A DNA stretch of 64,000 nucleotides from Agreia sp. VKM Ac-1783 (GCF_900177765.1 NZ_FXWI01000005.1:186001-250000), one strand, 5' to 3'. Positions 38,078-46,588 are shown, counted from the first letter of the stretch. Made by a program: numbers and translations. The notes: a model not told the origin generated them from the letters alone.

Positions 38078-39658
38078 TCAAATGCGAGCGTTCTTTCTGC
38101 GCGCAGTGATCGTCAGGGCGAGTCCGGCCAGCAGCAGGAGCGCGATCGCTCCGAGCAGCGGTGCCGCGGAAACGCCGGTGAGGGCGAGGCCCGATGCGTC
38201 GCTTCCGGCGGTGTAGGCCGAGGCCGAGTAACCCGCGGTGGTGACGCTACCGGCGGTGACCACCGTGGAGGTGGTCGTGGTCGGCGTGGCCGGGCCCGTC
38301 GGAACTACTGGGTCCGTGGGATCGGTCGGATCCGTCGGGTCGGTGGGGTCCGTCGGGTCCGTCGGGTCGGTTGGATCCGTCGGGTCGGTCGGCGTCGTCG
38401 GTCCGCCCGGGGTGACTGTGGGGTCACCGATCACCGTGATCGCGTTGCCGCCCAGGTCGATCGGAATGTTGATCACCGGAATGATCTGCGTTCCTCCGCC
38501 GATGCTTCCATCGCCGCCGGTGGTGTTCTCCGACGAGCCGCCGGTGCTGCCACCGGTGACATCCGATCCCGTGGTGGTCGGGTCGCCGATCACCGTGATG
38601 GCGTTGCCGCCGACGGTCACGGGCAGGCCCACGACGGGAACGATCTGTGTTCCGCCGAGGATGCTGTCGTCGCCCGTGGTGGTTGCGCCGGCGCCGGTCG
38701 TTCCGGTGCCGGTGCCGCCGGTGGTTCCGCCGGTGACGGCGGAGTCGGTGGACTCGGCGTCGCCGATCAGCGTGATGGCGTTGCCGCCCGCGGTGACCGG
38801 AGCTCCGACGACGGGAACGATCTGTGTTCCGCCGAGGATGCTGTCGTCGCCCGTGGTGGTTGCGCCGGCGCCGGTCGTTCCGGTGCCGCCGGTGGTTCCG
38901 CCGGTGACGGCGGAGTCGGTCGACTCTGCGTCGCCGATCAGTGTGATGGCGTTGCCACCCACGGTGACCGGTGCACCGATGTCACCGAGCACCTGGGTGC
39001 CGCCGAGAACACTGTCGGTTCCGTCGGTGGATGCGCCGGTGCCGGCGGGAACGTCAGACCCCCCGCCCGCCGTGCCTGCACCACTCGTGCTGCCGGTGCT
39101 GCTCGAGTCTCCGATGACGGTGATGGCGTTGCCGCCCACCGTGATCGGGACATCGATGTTCACCAGAACCTGCGTACCGCCGAGCAGCGAATCCGTTCCC
39201 GTCGTTGTGACGGGTGCGGTCTCCGCCGGGGCCTCGGCGACCGGCGCGGTGTCGGCTGCGCCGGACTGCTCCGAGTCGCCGATCACGGTGATCGCGTTAC
39301 CCGACACATCGATCGGGATGCTGACATCCACGATCGCCTGGGTGCCGGATGCGATCCCGTCGTCGCCAGAGGTCGTCGCCTCGGCGGCGGGCTCCGGGGC
39401 CGGTGCCGGCTCAACTGCCGGCTCAGCCGCAGGGGCGGGAGCTGCCTCGGGAGCCGTCGACGTGGCATCCCCGAGGATGCTGATCGAGTTGCCCGAGAGG
39501 TCGACCGGAACGTCGAGGCCGATTGCGGCCTGGGTTCCCGAGAGCAGGCCGTCGTCGCCTGATGTGGTGTCTGCAGCGTTTGCTGCGGCTACGCCGAGGC
39601 ACGAGAGGCCACCGACGAAGAGGGTGAAGTACAGCCCTCTCTGAATGAATTTCTTCAT
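38078..39658 (-). CDS. Secreted chaplin-like repeat protein with LALTG wall anchor
   Basis: A 526-residue surface protein. After a signal peptide (1-28, ending AANA) come seven repeats of about 32 residues (33-64, 97-128, 153-184, 212-243, 270-300, 329-359, 381-412). Each has the form GxxGGTQxxxxxxxPxxxGGNAITxIGD, resembling the chaplin core (V-x-VP-x-V-GN-x-VIG) but without Cys. Linkers are Ala/Pro/Glu-rich, then Gly/Thr-rich. A (TDP)9 stalk, LALTG (491-495), a hydrophobic helix and RRKNARI follow. The anchor implies class E sortase attachment. Chaplin kinship is my inference from pattern. Confidence 0.85.
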   Translation of the reverse strand: MKKFIQRGLYFTLFVGGLSCLGVAAANAADTTSGDDGLLSGTQAAIGLDVPVDLSGNSISILGDATSTAPEAAPAPAAEPAVEPAPAPEPAAEATTSGDDGIASGTQAIVDVSIPIDVSGNAITVIGDSEQSGAADTAPVAEAPAETAPVTTTGTDSLLGGTQVLVNIDVPITVGGNAITVIGDSSSTGSTSGAGTAGGGSDVPAGTGASTDGTDSVLGGTQVLGDIGAPVTVGGNAITLIGDAESTDSAVTGGTTGGTGTTGAGATTTGDDSILGGTQIVPVVGAPVTAGGNAITLIGDAESTDSAVTGGTTGGTGTGTTGAGATTTGDDSILGGTQIVPVVGLPVTVGGNAITVIGDPTTTGSDVTGGSTGGSSENTTGGDGSIGGGTQIIPVINIPIDLGGNAITVIGDPTVTPGGPTTPTDPTDPTDPTDPTDPTDPTDPTDPTDPVVPTGPATPTTTTSTVVTAGSVTTAGYSASAYTAGSDASGLALTGVSAAPLLGAIALLLLAGLALTITARRKNARI

Positions 39659-39768
39659 GATGATTCAACTCCAAAAGATGGTGAGACTGATGAGCTCCAG
39701 CCGCGCGGATGGCGGGGGAGATGGTTCGCTTGATCTGCCCACGGATGATCGGGCAGGTGCGAACTCAG

Positions 39769-40767
39769 TCAGTCAGGAGTCGAACCGAGGTCGAACGTCG
39801 GTGAAGTCGGAAGCGCGTCGTCGGATGCGAGAGCGCGCAGGCTGAGAGCCGCGTGGACGAAGATCGCGCCGGAGATGGATTCGAGTGCCGCAGGCGCGCC
39901 GGAACCGGCTCCGCCGCCCATTCCCTGGCCGCCACTTCCCGACGGAGCGGGCAAGACCACGGGAGAACCCTCCGCAGGCCCGGCAGGTGCAGGGGAACCC
40001 GGGTTCGGAGGCGTTGAAGAGCTGACGGAACCGGCCTGCCCCGGGGCGGGGAGACCAGGGATGGAGCCGGACGAGGTTGGACCGCGGAACGGCGTCGTCG
40101 GCAGTCCAGCTGCGGGCGCTGCGGCGGGTGCCGTCGTGACGGCCCCGGCAGTCGATGGGTCGGCGAGATCGAGGCTCGGAAGGTCGAGACCGGGTACAGC
40201 TGGAACGACGATGCCGGGACCGACCGGACCAGATACCCCCGGGAGCGACGGGACGACCGCGGCAGCGGTATTCGTGACCTGGCCCAGGGTGGTGTCGGCA
40301 AGTGTGACGACCGGCGCCGTGACGGTGGCTGTCGGGGTGGAGCCGAGGATGTCGTTTACAACCGGAACTGCCGCGACGACAGGGTCGACGAGGTCGGTCA
40401 CGGGCTCGACGATCTCAGAGACCGGAGCATCGGGGACCGCATCGATGATCGGAACGACGACCTGCTCGACGACGGGGTCGACGACAGGCTGAACGACCTC
40501 GGCTACGGGCTCGGGAACGATGGCGGTGACGCTGTCGACCACGGGGGCGACGGGCTGCACCACCGAATCGACCACCTGGCTTACGGGCTGGGTGACCCCG
40601 GAAACGATGTCTCCGACGCCGTCGAGAAGACCTCCGTCAGCGTGGGCGGGCGTCGCCGATAGGAATATCCCACCCACGACGAAGCCGGCGCCGACGAGTC
40701 CGCCGAGCAAAAGAAGCCGCAGTCGACTGACGGGTCGGTGCTCTTGGATGGCATCCACGTCAATCAC
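39769..40767 (-). CDS. Secreted Val/Pro-rich repetitive protein
   Basis: About 332 residues from the GTG chosen here. The signal region RLRLLLLGGLVGAGFVVGGIFLSATPAHA is followed by a long stretch where Val and Pro recur every few residues (VQPVAPVVDSV, VVQPVVDPVVEQVVVP, IVEPVTDLVDPVVAAVP), then a Pro/Gly/Ser-rich C-terminal half without a sorting signal. The frame is open to 40887 upstream, so the start is uncertain. It precedes the chaplin-like gene on the same strand by 110 bases. Function unknown; a structural surface protein is likely. Confidence 0.7.
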   Translation of the reverse strand: MIDVDAIQEHRPVSRLRLLLLGGLVGAGFVVGGIFLSATPAHADGGLLDGVGDIVSGVTQPVSQVVDSVVQPVAPVVDSVTAIVPEPVAEVVQPVVDPVVEQVVVPIIDAVPDAPVSEIVEPVTDLVDPVVAAVPVVNDILGSTPTATVTAPVVTLADTTLGQVTNTAAAVVPSLPGVSGPVGPGIVVPAVPGLDLPSLDLADPSTAGAVTTAPAAAPAAGLPTTPFRGPTSSGSIPGLPAPGQAGSVSSSTPPNPGSPAPAGPAEGSPVVLPAPSGSGGQGMGGGAGSGAPAALESISGAIFVHAALSLRALASDDALPTSPTFDLGSTPD

Positions 40768-41029
40768 CCCCAGCGGCTGAGTACCCCCAATGTAGGCACG
40801 ACGTACACGCTCGGTAAAGAAGCTGGGATATTTCGGGTCGAGGAGCTTTCGTGACGAATCGGCGCGTTCAAGTGGTGTGAATCGCACCTGATCATGCTCG
40901 TCAACGAGACTCGATCGGCGCGATCTCGCAGCCGCAACCTCATGCCGTGACTTAATTCAGATGCCGATTTAAACAAGCAAGAATTTCTCGGTTCACGAGT
41001 CCAGATCCTCCGACGGTTACCCTGAGCGC

Positions 41030-41395
41030 ATGCCGAAGAAGCAGCTCTCCGTCGACGAAGCTCTCGACCGGCGTGCACATCCATGGCGTGCCCAGATCGA
41101 CCTTCTTCGTGCCCGGACTCGTGCCGTCGACAGTCGAATCGTCGAGGAGTGGAAGTGGAATGCCCCGAGCTTTCGCATCGGAGGCGATTACCTGTACACG
41201 TTCATGCTGCGCCCCGACGACTATCTGCACCTCGTCGTGCATCACCCCTCGGCGCCCGAGATCACCAGTGAGCTCCTCGAGGGTGAGTACGCCGACGGTC
41301 GCCGCATGATCTACCTCCGTGATTCGCGCGAGGTAGAGGCGAAGCTCCCGGAGTTCACGCGCGTGCTCAGTGCGCTTGTCGCGCGGTCGACGTAG
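41030..41395 (+). CDS. DUF1801 family protein
   Basis: A 121-residue soluble protein with the YdhG/DUF1801 pattern (IVEEWKWNAPSFRIGGDYLYTFMLRPDDYLHLVVHH is the conserved central part). Function unknown; the fold is related to proteins of iron and phage-defence contexts without a clear role. TACCCT (41018-41023) ends six bases before the ATG, with no ribosome-binding site. Confidence 0.85.
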   Translation: MPKKQLSVDEALDRRAHPWRAQIDLLRARTRAVDSRIVEEWKWNAPSFRIGGDYLYTFMLRPDDYLHLVVHHPSAPEITSELLEGEYADGRRMIYLRDSREVEAKLPEFTRVLSALVARST

Positions 41396-41481
41396 CGCCA
41401 CTCCGGATCGTCGCCCCCTGGTCGACCACGCGAGCCGATTTCCTCTCGATTCCCGCCAGCGGGTGCCGGTAGCCTCGAGGC

Positions 41482-42558
41482 ATGTCGACCGCCACACCGT
41501 TCTCCCGCCCCATCCGCACCGGAATCATCGGATTCGGCCTCTCCGGTCGCGTGTTCCACGCACCGTTCCTCGCCACGAACCCCGACTTCGAGGTGTCGGT
41601 GATCGTCACGTCGAATGCCGAGCGTGCAGCCGAGGCCGCGCAGCTGCATCCGGCCGCCGTCATCGTCGACACGGTCGACGAGCTGTTCGAGCGCGCGACT
41701 CAGGGGCAGCTCGACCTCGTCGTGATCGGTTCGCCGTCGGGCACTCACGCCGAACTCGCCGACAGGGCCCTGGATGCCGGGGTCGCCGTCGTGGTCGACA
41801 AGCCCTTCGCCGTCACCAGTGCTGAGGGTCTCGCCCTCATCGAGAAGGCCGAGCGGCTCGGCCTTCCGTTCACCGTCTTTCAGAACCGGCGGTGGGATGG
41901 CGATTTCCTGACGCTGGCCTCGCTACTCGAGGCCGGGCAACTGGGTGAGGTGCGCCGCTTCGAATCCCGCTTCGAATGGTGGAAGCCGGTGCAGGCGAAA
42001 TCGTGGAAGGCCGAGGCCACCCCCGCCGAGGGCGGCGGCGTCCTCTATGACCTCGGAGTCCACCTGATCGATCAGGCCCTGCAGCTCTTCGGCGATGTCG
42101 AAGGGGTGCACGCGGAGGTGCTCACCCGTCGGGAGGACGGAGCGGCCGATGACGACACCACCGTGCTGCTCGAGCACCGCTCGGGGGTGCGCACCCAGCT
42201 GTGGATGAACGGCATGGCGGCCCAGGTCGGCGCGCGTTTTCACGTGCTGGGTTCGACCTCGGCGTACACGAGCTGGGGACTCGACCCGCAGGAGGCGCAG
42301 TTGCGCGACGGCGCTCTGCCCACCGACGACGGATTCGGCGTCTATGGAGAGGACCGCTGGGGACTTCTCGGCGTCGATGGCGAGGTCGTCGCTCTGCCTA
42401 CGCAGGCAGGCAAGTACGCCACGTTCTACGAGCTGCTCGCCGAAGCGCTGCTGCGCGGCGGCCCGCTGCCGGTCGACCCGCGCGACGCCCTGCGATCGCT
42501 CGAGATCATCGAACTGATCCACACGGCCGTCGGTTCGTACGGCAGTAGCGCCGAATAG
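41482..42558 (+). CDS. Gfo/Idh/MocA-family oxidoreductase
   Basis: A 358-residue NAD(P)-dependent sugar or inositol dehydrogenase-type protein. The Rossmann start is RTGIIGFGLSGRVFHAPFL, the catalytic Lys is in VVDKPFAVTSAEG, and the C-terminal domain has GGGVLYDLGVHLIDQAL with the usual Asp/His. Substrate unknown. TAGCCT (41470-41475) ends six bases before the ATG. Confidence 0.92.
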   Translation: MSTATPFSRPIRTGIIGFGLSGRVFHAPFLATNPDFEVSVIVTSNAERAAEAAQLHPAAVIVDTVDELFERATQGQLDLVVIGSPSGTHAELADRALDAGVAVVVDKPFAVTSAEGLALIEKAERLGLPFTVFQNRRWDGDFLTLASLLEAGQLGEVRRFESRFEWWKPVQAKSWKAEATPAEGGGVLYDLGVHLIDQALQLFGDVEGVHAEVLTRREDGAADDDTTVLLEHRSGVRTQLWMNGMAAQVGARFHVLGSTSAYTSWGLDPQEAQLRDGALPTDDGFGVYGEDRWGLLGVDGEVVALPTQAGKYATFYELLAEALLRGGPLPVDPRDALRSLEIIELIHTAVGSYGSSAE

Positions 42559-42581
42559 CTCGCGGGCCGACGGCGCGCGGT

Positions 42582-42902
42582 CTACTGGCCTCGGCCGGTG
42601 ACCTTCTGCAGGCGATCGATGTGCTCGGATGCCTCGGCCTTCGTGAGGGTGGCGGGAAGCTCTTCGCCGGCCTCACGCGCGAGCGTGTCGAGGTAGCTCT
42701 TCTGCGGGCCGGTCATCGGCTCGTCGCCGGTGACCCAGTCTTCGGGATCTTTCGCCGCGGATGAGTCGTCGCCGTCGGGTCGAGGTGCGCCCAGCGTCTC
42801 GGCCTCGCCGCCTTCGGAAGCCGTTGCTGCTGAGGAGTCGTTCTGAGTGATCGAGGGTGTTGCGGGCTCGACGGCCGCGTCGCTGTTCTGGATGTCTGAC
42901 AT
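42582..42902 (-). CDS. DUF3072 family protein
   Basis: A 106-residue acidic protein. The C-terminal 55 residues match DUF3072 (DWVTGDEPMTGPQKSYLDTLAREAGEELP, LTKAEASEHIDRLQ), a small helical domain of unknown function; the N-terminal half is Ser/Glu/Ala-rich and disordered. TAGCGT (42910-42915, complement) ends seven bases before the ATG. It is convergent with the oxidoreductase gene across 23 bases. Confidence 0.83.
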   Translation of the reverse strand: MSDIQNSDAAVEPATPSITQNDSSAATASEGGEAETLGAPRPDGDDSSAAKDPEDWVTGDEPMTGPQKSYLDTLAREAGEELPATLTKAEASEHIDRLQKVTGRGQ

Positions 42903-43067
42903 GCTCACCACGCTACGGGTGACGACCGACACGGGGCCGGGGGTGGCGCATCCGGCCTCGGCAGAGTAGCGACCGCCGACAGCGCCCTCGCGAAGCTGCG
43001 GACAGGCTGAACGCTGGGCGTGTCACCCCAATTTGAGGGTCAGTGAAACTGGGTAGTGTTATGCCTT

Positions 43068-43724
43068 ATGCCCAATGAACCCGTCGATGTCGCGCGCGCC
43101 ACTCTCCGCCGCAGCCCGCGCCAGGATCGCAGTGCCCAGCGAATCGAATCCATCCTCGACGCCACGGCGGCCCTGATCGATGAGGTGGGCTACGGCAATG
43201 TCTCGCCGACACTCATCGCCAAGCGCGTGGGCATGTCCGGCCCGGGCATCTACCGCTACTTCGACGGCATGACCGCGATCGCCGCCGCGCTCGCCACTCG
43301 CAATCTCACGCGCCTCATGCAGGCGTCGAAAGATGCCCTCGAGAGCAGAGATGCCGAGTGGCAGGAACTGCTCGGCCGGGTCATCGCGGCGTATTGCACG
43401 CTCTACAAGACAGAGCCGGGATTCCGATGGCTGAGGCTGGGCGACGCTATCGATCGCAACCTCATCGACAACACCGACAGCAACCGCACGGTTCTCGCCC
43501 ATCAGGTCGGGGAGTTGTTCTTCGAGCGCTTCGAGGTGTCGCGTAAACGGCCCGATCTGCTCAAGCACGTCGAGGTGGTGATCGAGATCGTCGACACCCT
43601 CACCGCCAAGGCATTCGAGACCGATTCGACGGGCGATCAGTTCTTCATCGACGAGTGCACCCGTCTGGCCACCGGCTATCTCGAGGACTACCTCGTTCGC
43701 ACGCAGAGCTACCTCGACGCCTGA
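43068..43724 (+). CDS. TetR-family transcriptional regulator
   Basis: A 218-residue regulator with an N-terminal helix-turn-helix (GYGNVSPTLIAKRVGMSGPGIYRYFDGM) and a C-terminal helical domain. The ATG at 43068 is used: TAGTGT (43054-43059) ends eight bases upstream, pointing to a leaderless message. No neighbouring target is obvious. Confidence 0.87.
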   Translation: MPNEPVDVARATLRRSPRQDRSAQRIESILDATAALIDEVGYGNVSPTLIAKRVGMSGPGIYRYFDGMTAIAAALATRNLTRLMQASKDALESRDAEWQELLGRVIAAYCTLYKTEPGFRWLRLGDAIDRNLIDNTDSNRTVLAHQVGELFFERFEVSRKRPDLLKHVEVVIEIVDTLTAKAFETDSTGDQFFIDECTRLATGYLEDYLVRTQSYLDA

Positions 43725-43735
43725 GCGTCGTCTCG

Positions 43736-43942
43736 CTAGTCGGCCTCGGTCGACCCGGCTCCCGGTGAGCGCAGATCGAGGTCGTCGTCGCCCACGCCGT
43801 CGGTCGGCAGCTGTTCCTCGACTGCGCCGAAGGAGTGCGACACCGCTTCGGTTGCCGCCACGCCCTCTGTCTCGACGCCCGGAACGATCTGTTCGCCCTC
43901 GTCGACCTCTTTTTTGTCGAACTCGCTCTGCTGGTCACTCAT
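43736..43942 (-). CDS. Small acidic hypothetical protein
   Basis: A 68-residue highly acidic protein (SDQQSEFDKKEVDEGEQ at the start, DGVGDDDLDLRSPGAG near the end), probably disordered. No family recognised. The ATG at 43942 is preferred to a TTG four codons upstream. It is divergent from another small acidic protein gene at 44100; a GGCAGG/CCTGCC hairpin (43958-43976) lies between them. Confidence 0.55.
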   Translation of the reverse strand: MSDQQSEFDKKEVDEGEQIVPGVETEGVAATEAVSHSFGAVEEQLPTDGVGDDDLDLRSPGAGSTEAD

Positions 43943-44099
43943 GCTGTCGTCCAATCCGGCAGGTCTCTGTCCTGCCTCGATTCATCACCGTCTTCGACGG
44001 CTCATCCAGGCAAGCACGTCAGGCCTCGGCGCGCCAGCCCCTGGCAGGACCAGGCGAATCGCATTTGACTGGTGTCCGTTACCGAATCGAAGGAGCAGC

Positions 44100-44276
44100 A
44101 TGTCAGACAAGATCCCCACCGAGGGCGAGAAGCTCGGCGAAGACGGCACCATCCCGAACTCCGACGACGGAATCGCGTTGGGACACGGCGAGGCCTCTCA
44201 CTTCAACGTAGAAGAAGACGAGCAGGCCGACTCCGGCAGTGCGAAGAAAGACCTCGAAGACCCCGCGCAGAACTGA
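44100..44276 (+). CDS. Small acidic hypothetical protein
   Basis: A 58-residue acidic protein (PTEGEKLGEDGTIPNSDDG, NVEEDEQADSGSAKKDLED). It looks disordered and has no recognised domain. GAAGGAGCAGC before the ATG is a good ribosome-binding site, which supports it being real. It converges on recQ with a 31-base gap. Confidence 0.6.
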   Translation: MSDKIPTEGEKLGEDGTIPNSDDGIALGHGEASHFNVEEDEQADSGSAKKDLEDPAQN

Positions 44277-44307
44277 GAAGAACCGATCGGGGTGACTCGG
44301 CTCCGGG

Positions 44308-45963
44308 TCAGGCGGGCAGCACGGTCAGCAGCCGATTCTGCTGCACCGCCTCGACCGAGAGCACTTTGTAGCCCTCGTCGTCGAAGAACACGGTGATCCG
44401 GTCGTCTTCGACGCGCATCACGACCCCGGCGCCCCACTTGCGATGCTTGACTCGGTCGTCTACCTCGAACGCAGCCGATCTCGTGTCGTCGTGTTCGCGC
44501 GCGAACTCCTCGTAGGCGACACCCGCGGAGCACGTGTCGCAGTTGCCGCAAGGGCTCGGCAGTTCTTCGCCGAAGTAACCGAGCAGAAAGATGCGGCGGC
44601 ACTCGAGGGTCTCCGCATAGCCCCGAACCATCTGCACTCGAGACTTCTCGACGCGGTGCTGGGCCTCGGCGCGCTGCACCGCGATGCGAGCGGCGGTCGC
44701 GGGCGAGCGGCGGCCGATGGCATTGAGCCCAGCAGCTGTCGCGGTGAGGAGTTCGGCCTCCTCGAGCAGGTTGACCAGACCGCGGCAGGTGCGGGCCGAA
44801 AGCTCGAGTTCGCGAGCCAGATCGGCCAGAGAGATCGACGGCGACTTCTTGACCGCGGCGTAGACGCGGGCGATCGACTCCTCCGACGGCACTCCTGAGG
44901 CGAAGAAGGTGCGCAGGCCCAGGTCTTCGGCCCGGTAGTGCAGGGTCGCCAGCGAGTCCTCTCCATCTCGACCCGCGCGCCCGACCTCCTGGTAGTAACT
45001 GTCGATCGAGTCGGTCACCGCCTCGTGCACCACGAAACGCACATCGGGTTTGTCGATGCCCATGCCGAACGCGCTCGTCGCCACCACGATGTCGAGGGTT
45101 CCATCGGTGAAGCGGTTGTGCACGTCCTCCCGATGGGCGTCGGGCAACCCCGCGTGATAGGCGTCGGCAGGGATGCCTTCGGCTCGGAGAGCGTCAGTGT
45201 ATCGTTCGGCGTCGGCGCGGGTCGCGACGTACACGAGGCCGGGACCCGTCGCATCCATCACCTGACGCACGACGGCGCGACGCTTGTCGTCGTCGCTCTC
45301 GTGGCGAACGACCTCGAGCCTGATGTTGGGTCGGTCGAAGCCTCGGGCGAGAATGAGGGCGTCGCGCAGCCCGAGGCGTTCGACGATGTCGGTGCGCACG
45401 GGGCCGGAACCGGTCGCGGTCAGGGCGATCACGGGGGGATGCCCGAGCTGTTCGATGACCTCGCCGAGCCCCAGGTAGTCGGGGCGGAAGTCGTGCCCCC
45501 ACGACGACACGCAGTGCGCCTCGTCGACGGTGAAGAGGCTGACGCCGCGCGCCGCCAGGCGAGAGACGACGGACGGCTTGGCGAGTTGTTCGGGCGAGAG
45601 GAAGACGAAGCACTGCTCGCCGGCTTCGACCGTGGCCCAGGCATGCTCGACCTCTTTTTCGGAGAGCGACGAGTTGATGGCGACGGCGGTGCGCCCGTGC
45701 ATCTCTCGCAGCGAGCGAACCTGGTCGTCTTGCAGGGCGATGAGCGGAGAGACCACCACGGTCACTCCTCCGAGCAGCGTGCCGGCGAGCTGGTACACGG
45801 CTGACTTGCCGTAGCCCGTGGGCATCACCGCGAGTACGTCCCGACCGGATGTCGGCGCCCGAACCGCCTCGATCTGCCCCTCGCGCAGACGGTCCAACCC
45901 GAAGATTCGAAGGGCGGTGTCGGCAATGAGTGGGGCGGGTACCGTGGATTGTGCTGTAGTCAC
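44308..45963 (-). CDS. recQ: RecQ-family ATP-dependent DNA helicase
   Basis: A 551-residue 3'-5' helicase used in recombination and fork repair. Motifs are Walker A VMPTGYGKSAVYQL, DEAH box TVDEAHCVSSWGHDFRPDY, motif V VATSAFGMGIDKPDVR and motif VI YYQEVGRAGRDG, followed by the zinc-binding Cys (LECRRI, SPCGNCDTC). The usual HRDC domain is missing. Instead the end holds VKHRKWGAGVVMRVEDDRI, a Tudor-like module best known from UvrD/PcrA C-termini. GTG start. Confidence 0.94.
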   Translation of the reverse strand: MTTAQSTVPAPLIADTALRIFGLDRLREGQIEAVRAPTSGRDVLAVMPTGYGKSAVYQLAGTLLGGVTVVVSPLIALQDDQVRSLREMHGRTAVAINSSLSEKEVEHAWATVEAGEQCFVFLSPEQLAKPSVVSRLAARGVSLFTVDEAHCVSSWGHDFRPDYLGLGEVIEQLGHPPVIALTATGSGPVRTDIVERLGLRDALILARGFDRPNIRLEVVRHESDDDKRRAVVRQVMDATGPGLVYVATRADAERYTDALRAEGIPADAYHAGLPDAHREDVHNRFTDGTLDIVVATSAFGMGIDKPDVRFVVHEAVTDSIDSYYQEVGRAGRDGEDSLATLHYRAEDLGLRTFFASGVPSEESIARVYAAVKKSPSISLADLARELELSARTCRGLVNLLEEAELLTATAAGLNAIGRRSPATAARIAVQRAEAQHRVEKSRVQMVRGYAETLECRRIFLLGYFGEELPSPCGNCDTCSAGVAYEEFAREHDDTRSAAFEVDDRVKHRKWGAGVVMRVEDDRITVFFDDEGYKVLSVEAVQQNRLLTVLPA

Positions 45964-46010
45964 GCGACTACGAAACCATACGAGTCAGATCTTCAGGGTG
46001 ACCCTTGCGA

Positions 46011-46118
46011 ACATTCGACGCTGGTGGCACGTTCGGCATCGACGACGGCCCCGTGGCATACGAGCGCCTGCACGAGGGCTCCATCCGGGGACGCGCCGTG
46101 ATCTTGCCCAACGGCTGA
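46011..46118 (+). pseudogene. 3' remnant of a dehydrogenase gene
   Basis: Reading in frame to the TGA at 46116, the sequence gives GTFGIDDGPVAYERLHEGS, then IRGRAVILPNG and stop. This looks like the C-terminus of a zinc-type alcohol dehydrogenase/quinone reductase. There is no upstream coding part: recQ begins at 45963 on the other strand. The rest of the 263-base gap (46119-46225) shows nothing. The family assignment is from pattern memory only. Confidence 0.4.
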
Positions 46119-46225
46119 GTCTCAGACCTGCTGAACCGCATTACAGGACAGATCGGGGGCCACGCTGCCGACAAGACCGAGAATCGCCGTTGTGATTCGA
46201 AATGTCCTGTGGTGCGGTTCGGCTA

Positions 46226-46588
46226 CTACCTACGCGTCGGTGTTGCCTCGCCCCGCTGACGGGTCAACTCGCGCTCGCGTGCGCAGAGGAACAGGGGGAA
46301 GGCGAACGCGAGCGCGACCAGGGGGACGAGCACGATGTAGATCGCGATGCCTCGCATGCGTAGTCTCCTGGCCTCGGCGACCATCAGAACGATCGCAGCG
46401 ACAGCCACGACGGCGAGGTCGACACCGAGGGAGTTCACCGACGGCCCGCTGCCGAACCACTCGCCCAGGAAGTCGCGGTTCTCGACGATGGCGGTGATGT
46501 TGAAGGTCCAGGTTCCGACCAGTCCGATGACTGCCAGCACGAGGTAGAGCACGGCGGTCGCACTCCAATTGCCACGAAGCCGGTTCAT
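46226..46588 (-). CDS. DUF2834 membrane protein
   Basis: A 120-residue protein with three hydrophobic helices and the DUF2834 pattern (YLVLAVIGLVGTWTFNITAI, GSGPSVNSLGVDLAVVAVAAIVLMVAEARRLRMRG). Function unknown. Its start overlaps the stop of the upstream membrane gene by four bases, so it is translated as part of the MerR-led operon. Confidence 0.85.
   Translation of the reverse strand: MNRLRGNWSATAVLYLVLAVIGLVGTWTFNITAIVENRDFLGEWFGSGPSVNSLGVDLAVVAVAAIVLMVAEARRLRMRGIAIYIVLVPLVALAFAFPLFLCARERELTRQRGEATPTRR

Noticed and set aside
38300-38400. Short tandem repeats that might be a CRISPR or microsatellite
   Set aside because: The nine-base units encode Thr-Asp-Pro in frame within a surface protein, with no spacers.
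38238-39644. Plus-strand open frame of 468 codons opposite the chaplin-like gene
   Set aside because: The minus-strand frame has a signal peptide, ordered repeats and a sorting signal; the plus frame is its Val/Pro-rich mirror.
40949-40990. AT-rich patch as an attachment site or island border
   Set aside because: There is no integrase, tRNA or direct repeat nearby; a promoter for the adjacent surface protein genes is the simpler reading.
46143-46210. ACAGGACA/TGTCCTGT inverted repeat
   Set aside because: Eight-base arms 52 bases apart in a gap without a clear target are expected by chance in this window.
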